A stretch of 64,000 nt of DNA from JAJXWB01 sp046349215 (GTDB lineage: Bacteria > Pseudomonadota > Alphaproteobacteria > Rhizobiales > Beijerinckiaceae). Positions 40,242-48,281 of this stretch are shown piece by piece. The stretch spans positions 620,001-684,000 of the forward strand of contig JAXMCV010000003.1 in NCBI GenBank assembly GCA_046349215.1, written 5' to 3'. The position numbers and the translations under genes were made by a program. Below the pieces are notes generated by a model, which was not told where the DNA came from, did not search any database, and worked only from the letters and a program-made list of their open reading frames with translations. The first letter of the stretch is position 1; each line of letters begins with the position of its first letter.

Positions 40242-41326
40242 GACCGCCTCGGCAGAAAGGCTATGAAATCGCCGGAATGTCGGATTTTGCCCGCGATTTC
40301 TCCGGCCGCATGTCCCGAGCCTATGAACAGGTCGCCGCGCGCGGGTCCCTTGATCGCCGAACCCGTATCCTGGGCGACCATCATCGCCCCTAGTGGCGCA
40401 CGTCCCATTCCAGCGCTGCTGAAATCGCCTGCGACGAATACGGGCGTGCCATAGGGCCAAACGGTCCGGTCGATTGCGATCGAACAACCGGCGGTCAAGG
40501 CAATTCCCTGGCCGCCGATTGGCCCCGCGGCCTCGTTCACGACCTCCGCCAGCCGGAAAAAAATATATGATCGGTTGCTCTGCAGAACCTCGCGGCCCGG
40601 TTGACCTGTTTCGAGTCCATGCTGCCGCAACCAGGTCTTGCAGCGGTCGAGGGACATTTCTTCCGGGGCGATTTCCCTCCGGTCGATGAGAATTTTTCCT
40701 ATGGAGGAATAAGGCTGGCCATTCCGGCCTGAATAGATCAATCGCCGACGGGTCCCATCCGGAAATCTGATGCACGCCGATCCTTGGACCTGCACAAAGA
40801 AAACCTCGACGTGGTCTTCGAGCCATACGACTGGTTGCGCAACGTGATCTATGCGCCCTGCTTCGATTGCGCGACGATCGGGATAAGGTTCGAGACGTCC
40901 GTCTGGCGTCACACGCGCGCTCTCGCAGGCGTGATCCCATCCGGGAGCATTGCTTGCACGCATGTCCTGCAGGTCCGTCGGTCGACTGAGAACCGGCGCC
41001 TGGAATCTCCCCGTCCGGACGGGGGACCCGTCAATTTCCGGTTCGTAATAGCCGGTGAAGAACCCCCTCGAGGTCTCGCCATCCGGCCGAACGAGCCACG
41101 GCTGGAAATGAATCTGGAAAAATCGCTCCGCATCGCTTGCGGCGCCGGCTTCCAAAGCGGCGCGCGCCACCGTGGTCAGGGAGAGCGACGCGCTTACGGC
41201 GGCTCTCAGGGAGGGGTTTCCGTGCGCCAGGCATTCGCACGAGGCCAGGAAGGCCGGCCAGGCCCGTTGGACGGAGTCTCCACCCCAGCAGGGAATTTGG
41301 TCGAATTCGAGCTCGGCCAGCCTCAT
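40238..41326 (-). CDS. mltA: Membrane-bound lytic murein transglycosylase A-like (MltA)
   Basis: 362 residues. The MltA barrel domain has G-F-F-T-G-Y-Y-E-P-E-I-D-G-S and F-F-V-Q-V-Q-G-S-A; the 3D domain near the C-terminus contains A-Q-D-T-G-S-A-I-K-G-P-A-R-G-D-L-F-I-G-S-G with the catalytic Asp. It cleaves the glycan strands of peptidoglycan with 1,6-anhydro product. No signal peptide or lipobox is visible at M-R-L-A-E-L-E-F-D-Q-I-P, unlike E. coli MltA; an upstream start would lie inside timA. It starts 5 bp after timA and overlaps smr by 4 bp. Confidence 0.93.
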   Translation of the reverse strand: MRLAELEFDQIPCWGGDSVQRAWPAFLASCECLAHGNPSLRAAVSASLSLTTVARAALEAGAASDAERFFQIHFQPWLVRPDGETSRGFFTGYYEPEIDGSPVRTGRFQAPVLSRPTDLQDMRASNAPGWDHACESARVTPDGRLEPYPDRRAIEAGRIDHVAQPVVWLEDHVEVFFVQVQGSACIRFPDGTRRRLIYSGRNGQPYSSIGKILIDRREIAPEEMSLDRCKTWLRQHGLETGQPGREVLQSNRSYIFFRLAEVVNEAAGPIGGQGIALTAGCSIAIDRTVWPYGTPVFVAGDFSSAGMGRAPLGAMMVAQDTGSAIKGPARGDLFIGSGHAAGEIAGKIRHSGDFIAFLPRRS

Positions 41327-41331
41327 GCCGC

Positions 41332-42015
41332 CTAGGCCTGATGGCTTTCCGTCGCGATCAGACGCCAGGTCGGATCGGTGCTGGCGACCGGACGCGAAAA
41401 CGTCCAGAGATCATCCGTCGATACGACGACCTCGGGGTCGCCTGTGACTATTTCGCCGTCACGATCCCGGACCACGCTCACAAGCTTGGCGGAAATGCGT
41501 GTCGAGACTTGCGCAACCCCTTGGCGGACGGACCCGTCGACGATTTCGATATCGTTGATCGCGACGATCCGGGTCGATGCCTGTTCGCCCGCCTTTTCCC
41601 TGCGATCGATCTCGCTCCCGAAGCTGCTCAGCACCTCGGGGCTCAGGAGATTGCCGAGCGTCACCCGGTCGCCGCGGGCGAACGCCTCGATAATCATCTG
41701 ATAGGCGGACCTGGCGCCGGCGACGAAGCGCTCGGCGTCGAACTGAGGGTCCCCGGCAACGATCGCCGCTACCCCGGCACGGCCCTTTTCGGTGCGCGCC
41801 GCAGAAATTCGCTCACGATCCGACGGCTGGACCCTGTCGGCCGCCCCAGGAAGCCGGACGACGTTTCCGGTCTGCGCCGGCTGGTCGGAGGCAGGGCGGG
41901 CGTCCGGACGCCTTTCGATATCGACCCGCGTTCCGAGAACCGACTTGAGTTTCCAGACCACGAAGACCGCCAGAACGGCGAAAATGATCGTGGTTACGTC
42001 CATTCCATCATGCAT
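41332..42015 (-). CDS. Tim44-like domain protein (TimA)
   Basis: 227 residues. A single N-terminal membrane helix (I-I-F-A-V-L-A-V-F-V-V-W-K-L) is followed by a linker and a C-terminal Tim44-like domain (about residues 95-225: F-V-A-G-A-R-S-A-Y-Q-M-I-I-E-A-F-A-R-G-D). The mitochondrial protein-import factor Tim44 shares this domain; bacterial TimA functions are poorly known. I chose the ATG at 42013-42015; ATG at 42001-42003 is an alternative. It is the first gene of the coupled operon timA-mltA-smr-xre-pfkB and diverges from secB. Confidence 0.9.
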   Translation of the reverse strand: MHDGMDVTTIIFAVLAVFVVWKLKSVLGTRVDIERRPDARPASDQPAQTGNVVRLPGAADRVQPSDRERISAARTEKGRAGVAAIVAGDPQFDAERFVAGARSAYQMIIEAFARGDRVTLGNLLSPEVLSSFGSEIDRREKAGEQASTRIVAINDIEIVDGSVRQGVAQVSTRISAKLVSVVRDRDGEIVTGDPEVVVSTDDLWTFSRPVASTDPTWRLIATESHQA

Positions 42016-42192
42016 GGTGGAGAAGCTCTGGTTCTGAAGGGTTTCTCCGACGAGAGATAGGCGCATTCCAGCCGAAGCGCCAGATAGGCCGGCAGCCTCT
42101 GCTTGTTCGACGTAAACATACGTGATACGCGGCGGGCCGGATATTCAGACCAAATTCAGACCGCAGCCGACTGGCCGGGTCAGGGAGTTGTT

Positions 42193-42675
42193 ATGGCTGA
42201 GAACAATGGCAATGGCGCGAGCCCGGCGGTCCCCCAGATCACGACGATGTCGCAGTACGTGAAGGATTTCTCATTCGAGAATCCCAACGCCCCGCGCTCC
42301 CTGGCGCCGCAGGAGCGCCAGCCGAATATCGCGATTCAGGTGGATGTGAACGCGCAGCAGCTCGGCGAGACCGATTTCGAGGTCCAACTGAAGCTCGAAG
42401 GCTCGGCCGGCGAAGGGGCAAACACCCTTTTCAAGTTCGAAGTCATCTATTGCGGCGCGTTCCGACTGATCAACATTCCCCAGGAACAGGTGCATCCCGT
42501 GGTCATGATCGAATGCCCGCGGCTGATTTTCCCGTTTGCCCGCCAGATCATCGCCGAAGCGGTGCACAATGGCGGCTTCCCGCCCCTCTATCTCGATCCG
42601 GTCGATTTCGCGGCGCTCTATATGCAGCGGATGGCGGAAACGCAGCAGCAGACCGAGTCAACTCCCGTCGCCTGA
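42193..42675 (+). CDS. secB: Protein-export chaperone SecB
   Basis: Tetrameric cytoplasmic chaperone that keeps preproteins unfolded for SecA, 160 residues. It opens M-A-E-N-N-G-N, then the family block Y-V-K-D-F-S-F-E-N-P-N-A-P, E-V-I-Y-C-G-A-F and the C-terminal P-V-D-F-A-A-L-Y segment. The ATG at 42193 is chosen because upstream in-frame residues have no similarity. Its 3' end overlaps the convergent dnaQ by 18 bp. Confidence 0.97.
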   Translation: MAENNGNGASPAVPQITTMSQYVKDFSFENPNAPRSLAPQERQPNIAIQVDVNAQQLGETDFEVQLKLEGSAGEGANTLFKFEVIYCGAFRLINIPQEQVHPVVMIECPRLIFPFARQIIAEAVHNGGFPPLYLDPVDFAALYMQRMAETQQQTESTPVA

Positions 42676-43368
42676 AGCCTGCGGCAGAGATGTCTTGAGC
42701 CACTGGGCCTTGTCGCCCAGCCTGGCTACCAGCGCACGATGGGCGAGCAGATCACACTCCTCGAGGCGCGACGGCAAGGGTTCTGGCCGCTCGTCGATCA
42801 AATCGGTGACCACGCGCTGGACCTGCACCTCGATCCTCTGGAGCGCGAACGCGGATTGCCGGCCGCCGGATAGTTCGATGTAGACCTCTGCAAGCAGTTC
42901 CGCGTCGAGCAGAGCGCCATGCTTCTTGCGCCGGGACGTATCCACGCCATAGCGCGCGCACAGGGCGTCCAGTGAATTTGCCGCTCCCGGGTGCTTGCGT
43001 CTGGCAAGCGTGAGGGAATCGACGACTCTGCCTGGTTGCAGCAGGGGCAGCGCGAGCCGGCCCAATTCGGCGTTCAGGAATTTGATGTCGAATTCCGCAT
43101 TGTGGATGACGAGCCTGTCGTCGCCGATGAATTTGGCGAAATCGTCGGCCACCTTTTCGAAGACGGGGTGCCCGCGAAGGAATTCTTCCGACAAGCCGTG
43201 CACGCGGAACGCCGCTTCAGGCATGTCGCGTTCCGGATTTATGTAGACATGAAAATTGGAGCCCGTAACGACTCCGTTGAGGAGCTCGACAGCGCCGATC
43301 TCGACGATGCGATCGCCCGTCGCCGGATCAAGTCCAGTCGTTTCTGTATCCAGCACTATTTCGCGCAT
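42658..43368 (-). CDS. dnaQ: DNA polymerase III epsilon subunit (3'-5' proofreading exonuclease)
   Basis: 236 residues. The DEDDh exonuclease motifs are all present: V-L-D-T-E-T-T-G (Exo I), H-N-A-E-F-D-I-K-F-L (Exo II), H-G-A-L-L-D-A-E-L-L (Exo III with His and Asp). The C-terminal tail interacts with the polymerase alpha subunit. Last gene in the leftward operon with coaE, maf and the kinase/pyrophosphorylase; 8 bp follow coaE. Confidence 0.96.
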   Translation of the reverse strand: MREIVLDTETTGLDPATGDRIVEIGAVELLNGVVTGSNFHVYINPERDMPEAAFRVHGLSEEFLRGHPVFEKVADDFAKFIGDDRLVIHNAEFDIKFLNAELGRLALPLLQPGRVVDSLTLARRKHPGAANSLDALCARYGVDTSRRKKHGALLDAELLAEVYIELSGGRQSAFALQRIEVQVQRVVTDLIDERPEPLPSRLEECDLLAHRALVARLGDKAQWLKTSLPQASGDGS

Positions 43369-43376
43369 GATCGACC

Positions 43377-43958
43377 TTAGTTCCCGAGGCTGACAAGAAA
43401 GGCCTGTACCTGACGGCGCGCCGCCTCCAGACCTCGACCGGTATCGACAACAAAATGCGCCCTGCGGCGTTTCTCGCGGTCAGGCGTTTGCTTGGTCAGA
43501 ATCGTCGCGTATTTTTCCGCGCTCATGCCCGGACGGGCGAGAACTCGCGCCTGCTGGACCTCTGGAGAAGCGGATACGACCACGATCACGTCGACCGCCC
43601 GATCGCCTCCTGTTTCGAAGAGCAGGGGCACGTCCAGGACGCAGGCAGAAAGCGACTGCGCCGCGACGTTCTGCAGAAAGTCGGCGCGATCCCTGGCGAC
43701 CAGCGGATGTACGATGGCTTCGATCCGCCGCAAAGCCGCCGGATCGCTCATGACCAGTCGCGACAGGATTGTTCTGTCGACGCATCCATTGACGATCGCT
43801 TCCGGGAAGGAATGCGACATCGGCTCAACTGCAGGGCCGGCATACAGACGATGTACTGCGGCATCCGCATCGTAGACCGGGACGCCGCAAGCCCGAAACA
43901 TGGCGGATGCGGTGGACTTCCCCATTCCGATCGAGCCGGTCAATCCGATCAGGATCAT
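43377..43958 (-). CDS. coaE: Dephospho-CoA kinase
   Basis: Final step of coenzyme A synthesis, 193 residues. P-loop: G-L-T-G-S-I-G-M-G-K-S-T. The substrate region D-A-D-A-A-V-H and V-L-D-V-P-L-L-F-E are typical; R-A-H-F-V-V-D-T near the C-terminus is also conserved. Overlaps maf by 4 bp. Confidence 0.97.
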   Translation of the reverse strand: MILIGLTGSIGMGKSTASAMFRACGVPVYDADAAVHRLYAGPAVEPMSHSFPEAIVNGCVDRTILSRLVMSDPAALRRIEAIVHPLVARDRADFLQNVAAQSLSACVLDVPLLFETGGDRAVDVIVVVSASPEVQQARVLARPGMSAEKYATILTKQTPDREKRRRAHFVVDTGRGLEAARRQVQAFLVSLGN

Positions 43959-44587
43959 GAAGCGCTTTCCCAGCCGCGGATGTAGCCTTCGCTGCGAAAG
44001 AAGGCGAGAATCGGAAGCAGCGGCAGCCCGACGACAGTGAAGAAGTCGCCTTCGAGACTTTCAATGATGTTGACGCCGAGGCCTTCTATTTCATAGCCGC
44101 CGACGGTTTCCAGCATCCGGCGGCCTGCCGCGCGCGCATAAGCTGCCAGGGCGTCCCGCGTCAGCGGCAAAAGCCGCACCGTGACGCTCGACACATTGCG
44201 AAAGACGATCTCGCCGTCACGCATGATCGAAACTGCTGAATGCAGCTTGTGTGCGCCGCCGCTCAGTCTTGCGAGTTGCTGGATCGCCTCTTCTTCCGAG
44301 GACGCCTTGTGCAGGACTTCGTCCCGATAGGCGAGGACCTGATCGCCGGCCAATACGGTACGGGTCGCGTGCATTCGGGACACAGCGCTGGCCTTTGCGT
44401 CAGCGAGCGCCTGCGCGAGATCCGCAGGTGGCCCTGCAAAGCTCCTTTCAATCGCCCTTTCGTCAATTTCCGACGTGACCACGTCGAAGGGAACGCCGGC
44501 GCTCTCCAGAAGGCGGGCCCGTCCGCGGCTCTTCGAGGCGAGAATGACAGGATCGCCCAGCCAGATCGATGAAGCAGATGACGTCAT
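43955..44587 (-). CDS. Maf-like nucleotide pyrophosphatase
   Basis: 210 residues, Maf/Ham1 house-cleaning family that hydrolyses non-canonical or selected canonical NTPs. L-A-S-K-S-R-G-R-A-R-L-L (S-x-S-P-x-R-type), D-E-R-A-I-E, and L-A-G-D-Q-V-L match the conserved pattern; the later G-Y-E-I-E-G is the C-terminal active-site block. The ATG at 44585-44587 is used; a TTG seven codons upstream would overlap the kinase/pyrophosphorylase gene. The preceding gene overlap and the 4-bp overlap with coaE indicate co-transcription. Confidence 0.92.
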   Translation of the reverse strand: MTSSASSIWLGDPVILASKSRGRARLLESAGVPFDVVTSEIDERAIERSFAGPPADLAQALADAKASAVSRMHATRTVLAGDQVLAYRDEVLHKASSEEEAIQQLARLSGGAHKLHSAVSIMRDGEIVFRNVSSVTVRLLPLTRDALAAYARAAGRRMLETVGGYEIEGLGVNIIESLEGDFFTVVGLPLLPILAFFRSEGYIRGWESAS

Positions 44588-44594
44588 GCGATCG

Positions 44595-45431
44595 TCATCC
44601 CTCCGCAATGAATTTCATCTTGTGCTCTCTATAGAGATCAATGATCGCCGCAGCCGTTTCCTCGATCGAGCGACGCGTGACATCGATCGTCGGCCAACCG
44701 CGCGACTCGTACAAGCGGCGCGATACCGCGACTTCATCTGCGACCAGGCTTCGATCGACATAGGGAGTATCATGGTCGGCGTTGAGCGCCAGCAATCTGT
44801 TCTGCCTGATCTGCACGATGCGATCGGGCGAGGCGATCAGACCTACGACCAGCGGCTTTCGTACGGAATCGAGAGAACCCGGCAGCGGGACGTTCGGAAC
44901 GATCGGGATGTTCGCCGTCTTGATCCCGCGGTTCGCGAGATAGATGCTGGTCGGCGTTTTCGAGGTACGGCTGACGCCGAGCAATACGACATCGGCGTCA
45001 TCAAGATGCTCCGGCATCTGGCCGTCGTCATGCATCATCGTGAAGTTCAATGCGTCGATTCTTTTGAAATAGTCGGAATTGAGCATGTGCTGGGCGCCAG
45101 GCCGCGGCGTGGAGGCCGTTCCTAGATAGGACTGGAAAAGGCCCAGTATCGGTTCGAGAACAGATAGGCACGGACATCCGGAATCTTCGCACGCGCGTTG
45201 CAATCGCTCCGTCAGCTCCAGATCGACGAGCGTGAAGAGCACGATGCCGGGCGCCGCCTTGATTTCTGCGATCGCCTTGTCGAGCTGCAACTGATTGCGG
45301 ATCAGCGGATAGACGTGCTCGATGGATGAAACGCCCTGGTATTGCGCAGCCGCGGCGCGGCTCACGGCGATCAGGGTCTCTCCCGTCGCATCCGACACCA
45401 GATGCAGGTGAAAATAGTTCCGGCCGACCAT
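44595..45431 (-). CDS. PEP synthase/pyruvate phosphate dikinase regulatory protein (DUF299 kinase/pyrophosphorylase)
   Basis: 278 residues. DUF299 proteins phosphorylate with ADP, and dephosphorylate with phosphate, a threonine of pyruvate phosphate dikinase or PEP synthase. It opens F-H-L-H-L-V-S-D-A-T-G-E-T, and the nucleotide loop is G-V-S-R-T-S-K-T-P-T-S-I-Y-L-A-N. R-P-T-I-D-V-T-R-R-S-I-E-E-T ends the fold. Its gene is the neighbour of hemE across the candidate replication origin, as in Sinorhizobium and Caulobacter. Confidence 0.95.
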   Translation of the reverse strand: MVGRNYFHLHLVSDATGETLIAVSRAAAAQYQGVSSIEHVYPLIRNQLQLDKAIAEIKAAPGIVLFTLVDLELTERLQRACEDSGCPCLSVLEPILGLFQSYLGTASTPRPGAQHMLNSDYFKRIDALNFTMMHDDGQMPEHLDDADVVLLGVSRTSKTPTSIYLANRGIKTANIPIVPNVPLPGSLDSVRKPLVVGLIASPDRIVQIRQNRLLALNADHDTPYVDRSLVADEVAVSRRLYESRGWPTIDVTRRSIEETAAAIIDLYREHKMKFIAEG

Positions 45432-45782
45432 TTTTCCCGCCCGCCTGTCGATTTCCTCTGAGTCGTTGTGGACAATATGCCAGCTTCCGGTCCGCTGTCA
45501 GTGGCAGGACGGAGCAAGTCGAGGATCGCTCAACAACCGCGCCCGGATCTCGGAGTTCGCTTGCCGACGACATTCCCACTGGCTGCACGGTCGGAACGTG
45601 GAAAAGCCGGCAGCGTTTTATATAAATAATTGTTTTTAAATGTATTATTGTCTTTTCCGACTTGTTCACACTCATCCCGGCGCCAATGTCTCTTTCCCGA
45701 GCCTCACAGCGGGTTGTGGAGAACCCTGAATCTCTCTAATCCCGTGCTAAGCAGCAGAAACAGACTCTCAGGATTTAGTTTT
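45432..45782. other. Candidate chromosomal replication origin (oriC)
   Basis: 351-bp gap between the DUF299 gene and hemE, divergently flanked. A 41-bp nearly pure A+T element (45616-45656; four G/C) is flanked by DnaA-box-like 9-mers: TGTGGACAA 45467-45475 (complement TTGTCCACA), CGTGGAAAA 45597-45605 (complement TTTTCCACG), TTGTTCACA 45662-45670 and TGTGGAGAA 45715-45723 (complement TTCTCCACA). GANTC sites are at 45460, 45728 and 45763. Upstream-of-hemE placement is that of the known origins of Caulobacter and Sinorhizobium, and parS/parAB lie a few kb to the right. No experiment or skew plot is available to me. Confidence 0.7.
45616..45656. other. AT-rich element, probable DNA-unwinding element of oriC
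   Basis: 37 of 41 bases are A or T, in a genome of about 60 percent G+C. Sits between two DnaA-box-like 9-mers (45597 and 45662). A half-CtrA-like TTAA-N7-ATTG at 45636-45650 misses consensus in the second half. Confidence 0.6.
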
Positions 45783-46829
45783 ATGGTCGGCGCATCTTCA
45801 CAGGCCGCTTCGAAGAAATTCCTGCGGGTCTTGTCTGGGCAAGCGGTATCGCCACCGCCGATCTGGCTGATGCGTCAGGCGGGCAGGTATCTACCGGAAT
45901 ACAAGCAGGTCAGGGCGGAAGCCGGGTCATTCCTCGACCTCTGTTTCAATCCGAAACTGGCGGCTGAAGTGACATTGCAGCCGATACGCCGTTTCGGTTT
46001 CGATGCGGCTATCCTTTTCAGCGATATCCTCGTCATTCCGCATGCGCTGGGCCAGACTGTTTCCTTCGAGGAGGGACATGGTCCCCGGCTTACGCCCGTG
46101 GTCGATGAAGGGTCGATTGCCCGATTGCCGGAGATCGATCTGCGAAAGCTGGATAAGGTTTTCGAGGCCGTTAGCCTGATCGCCGGCGCATTGCCTGCCG
46201 AGACTGCGTTCATAGGCTTTTGTGGAGCGCCGTGGACCGTCGCCAGCTACATGATCGCCGGTTCCGGTTCGAAGGATCTCGCGCTGACGAGACTTTTCGC
46301 TTTCCGATACCCGGATGCTTTCCAGCAGTTGATCGATCTTCTGGCGCGGGCGTCTGTCGAGTACCTCGTTGCTCAGGCGAAGTGCGGCGTAGAAGCGGTC
46401 CAGATTTTCGACTCCTGGTGCGGCCTCTTGCCCGTGGACGAGTTCGACCGGTGGTGCGTCCAACCCGTGAAGTGGATGGTCAGCGAACTTCGCGCCAGGT
46501 GTCCGGATCTGAAGATCATCGTGTTTCCCAGGGAAGCCGGGAATTACTTGCCGCATTTCCGAGACCAGGTCTCCGCGGATTGTATCGCTGTCGGCACTGC
46601 AGAAGACCTGCGGGAGGTCCGTCGTTCGGTCGGTCCGAACATGCCTCTGCAAGGCAATCTGGATCCGCTTGCTCTCGTCGCCGGCGGTTCTGCGCTGGAC
46701 CGAGGCGTCAAACGGATTGTCAGGGAATTCGGAGACACGCCGTTCGTGTTCAATCTCGGTCACGGAATTTTGCCCGAGACGCCGATTGCACATGTCGAAA
46801 GGCTGGTTCGCCTCGTTCGCGATATCTGA
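45783..46829 (+). CDS. hemE: Uroporphyrinogen decarboxylase
   Basis: Decarboxylates uroporphyrinogen III to coproporphyrinogen III in heme and tetrapyrrole synthesis, 348 residues. Signature: P-P-I-W-L-M-R-Q-A-G-R-Y-L-P-E-Y near residue 28; F-G-F-D-A-A-I-L-F-S-D-I-L-V-I-P and G-F-C-G-A-P-W-T are also conserved, as is L-Q-G-N-L-D-P. The start is the ATG at 45783; the frame stays open far upstream across the origin region but has no family similarity there. It lies immediately right of the candidate oriC and 161 bp before rho. Confidence 0.97.
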   Translation: MVGASSQAASKKFLRVLSGQAVSPPPIWLMRQAGRYLPEYKQVRAEAGSFLDLCFNPKLAAEVTLQPIRRFGFDAAILFSDILVIPHALGQTVSFEEGHGPRLTPVVDEGSIARLPEIDLRKLDKVFEAVSLIAGALPAETAFIGFCGAPWTVASYMIAGSGSKDLALTRLFAFRYPDAFQQLIDLLARASVEYLVAQAKCGVEAVQIFDSWCGLLPVDEFDRWCVQPVKWMVSELRARCPDLKIIVFPREAGNYLPHFRDQVSADCIAVGTAEDLREVRRSVGPNMPLQGNLDPLALVAGGSALDRGVKRIVREFGDTPFVFNLGHGILPETPIAHVERLVRLVRDI

Positions 46830-46990
46830 AGCGGCGCCAAGCTGGCGCTTGCATTGATTTCCGGCTGGGGTTATCTCAGGGGCCTCTCCTTCAACAGCAA
46901 CGACTCAAGCGCTCGTTTCGAGCAGCGCCCAGTTGGGTCGGTGTTGCCCTCTCCCATTTCGGCGTCGTGCGCCGGCCGAGGATCTATCCC
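46830..46990 (+). promoter_or_regulatory. hemE-rho spacer with weak hairpin
   Basis: 161 bp without a gene. GCGCCA-AGC-TGGCGC (46834-46848) is followed by a T-poor tail, so termination is uncertain. Several relatives carry a HemJ-type gene between hemE and rho; none is present here. Confidence 0.4.
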
Positions 46991-48259
46991 ATGCGGGAAG
47001 TAAAGCTTCAGGACCTCAAACTGAAATCGCCGACAGAACTGCTTGCTTTCGCAGAGGAGCATGAAGTCGAAAACGCTTCGGTCATGCGTAAGCAAGAGCT
47101 TATGTTCGCTATCTTGAAGCAACTTGCAAATAATGAAGTCGAGATTATTGGCGAAGGTGTAGTAGAGGTTCTTCAGGATGGATTTGGCTTCCTGAGATCT
47201 CCGGATGCAAATTATCTCGCCGGTCCCGATGATATATACATATCACCCTCGCAAATCAGAAGGTTCGGTCTCAGGACCGGAGATACTGTTGAAGGATTGA
47301 TCAGGAGTCCTAAAGAGGGCGAGCGATATTTTGCCCTGCTCAAGGTCAATACTATCAATTTCGAAGATCCCGAGAAAGCGCGACACAAGGTCCATTTCGA
47401 CAACCTGACGCCACTCTATCCCGATGAACGCCTGAAGCTCGAGATCGAGGATCCGACCAGGAAAGACATTTCCGCGCGTGTCATCGACATCGTTTCGCCG
47501 ATCGGCAAGGGACAGCGCGCATTGATCGTTGCGCCGCCACGCACCGGCAAGACCGTTCTGCTGCAGAATATTGCCCAATCGGTGACGGCCAATCACCCCG
47601 AATGCTATCTGATTGTTCTCCTGATCGACGAACGTCCGGAGGAAGTCACGGACATGCAGCGATCAGTGAAGGGCGAAGTCGTATCTTCGACGTTTGACGA
47701 GCCTGCGGTCCGACATGTCCAGGTCGCCGAGATGGTGATCGAAAAGGCGAAGCGTCTTGTCGAACATGGCCGCGACGTTGTGATCCTGCTCGATTCCATC
47801 ACTCGTCTCGGCCGCGCCTACAACACAGTTGTTCCTTCCTCCGGCAAGGTTCTGACGGGCGGCGTCGACGCCAACGCGCTCCAACGGCCGAAGAGGTTTT
47901 TCGGCGCTGCGCGCAATATCGAGGAGGGCGGGTCTCTGACGATCATCGCGACCGCACTGATCGATACCGGCTCGCGCATGGACGAAGTGATCTTCGAAGA
48001 GTTCAAGGGAACCGGCAATTCCGAGATCATTCTCGATCGTAAGGTCGCAGACAAGCGTGTGTTCCCCTCGATCGACATCACGCGGTCCGGCACTCGCAAG
48101 GAAGAACTGCTTGTCGCTCCGGATATCCTGAAGAAGATGTACGTGCTCCGCCGCATATTGAATCCGATGGGGACCATCGATGCGATCGAGTTCCTCTTGG
48201 GCAAATTGCGCGAGACGCCGAAGGGCAATTCGAGCTTCTTCGAATCAATGAATACCTGA
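46991..48259 (+). CDS. rho: Transcription termination factor Rho
   Basis: Hexameric RNA helicase, 422 residues. The N-terminal RNA-binding fold has V-L-Q-D-G-F-G-F-L-R-S. The ATPase has A-P-P-R-T-G-K-T-V-L-L, D-E-R-P-E-E-V-T-D and L-L-D-S-I-T-R; Q-loop region N-A-L-Q-R-P-K-R-F-F-G-A-A-R-N and R-loop S-G-T-R-K-E-E-L-L. The start ATG at 46991 opens M-R-E-V-K-L-Q-D-L-K. The first quarter of the gene uses more A/T-ending codons than its neighbours. Confidence 0.98.
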   Translation: MREVKLQDLKLKSPTELLAFAEEHEVENASVMRKQELMFAILKQLANNEVEIIGEGVVEVLQDGFGFLRSPDANYLAGPDDIYISPSQIRRFGLRTGDTVEGLIRSPKEGERYFALLKVNTINFEDPEKARHKVHFDNLTPLYPDERLKLEIEDPTRKDISARVIDIVSPIGKGQRALIVAPPRTGKTVLLQNIAQSVTANHPECYLIVLLIDERPEEVTDMQRSVKGEVVSSTFDEPAVRHVQVAEMVIEKAKRLVEHGRDVVILLDSITRLGRAYNTVVPSSGKVLTGGVDANALQRPKRFFGAARNIEEGGSLTIIATALIDTGSRMDEVIFEEFKGTGNSEIILDRKVADKRVFPSIDITRSGTRKEELLVAPDILKKMYVLRRILNPMGTIDAIEFLLGKLRETPKGNSSFFESMNT

Positions 48260-48281
48260 CGCGGCGCAATGGACGTGCGCG

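Noticed and set aside
46220..46990. Upstream extension of the rho frame through hemE
   Set aside because: Overlaps hemE in another frame; Rho similarity begins at the ATG at 46991.
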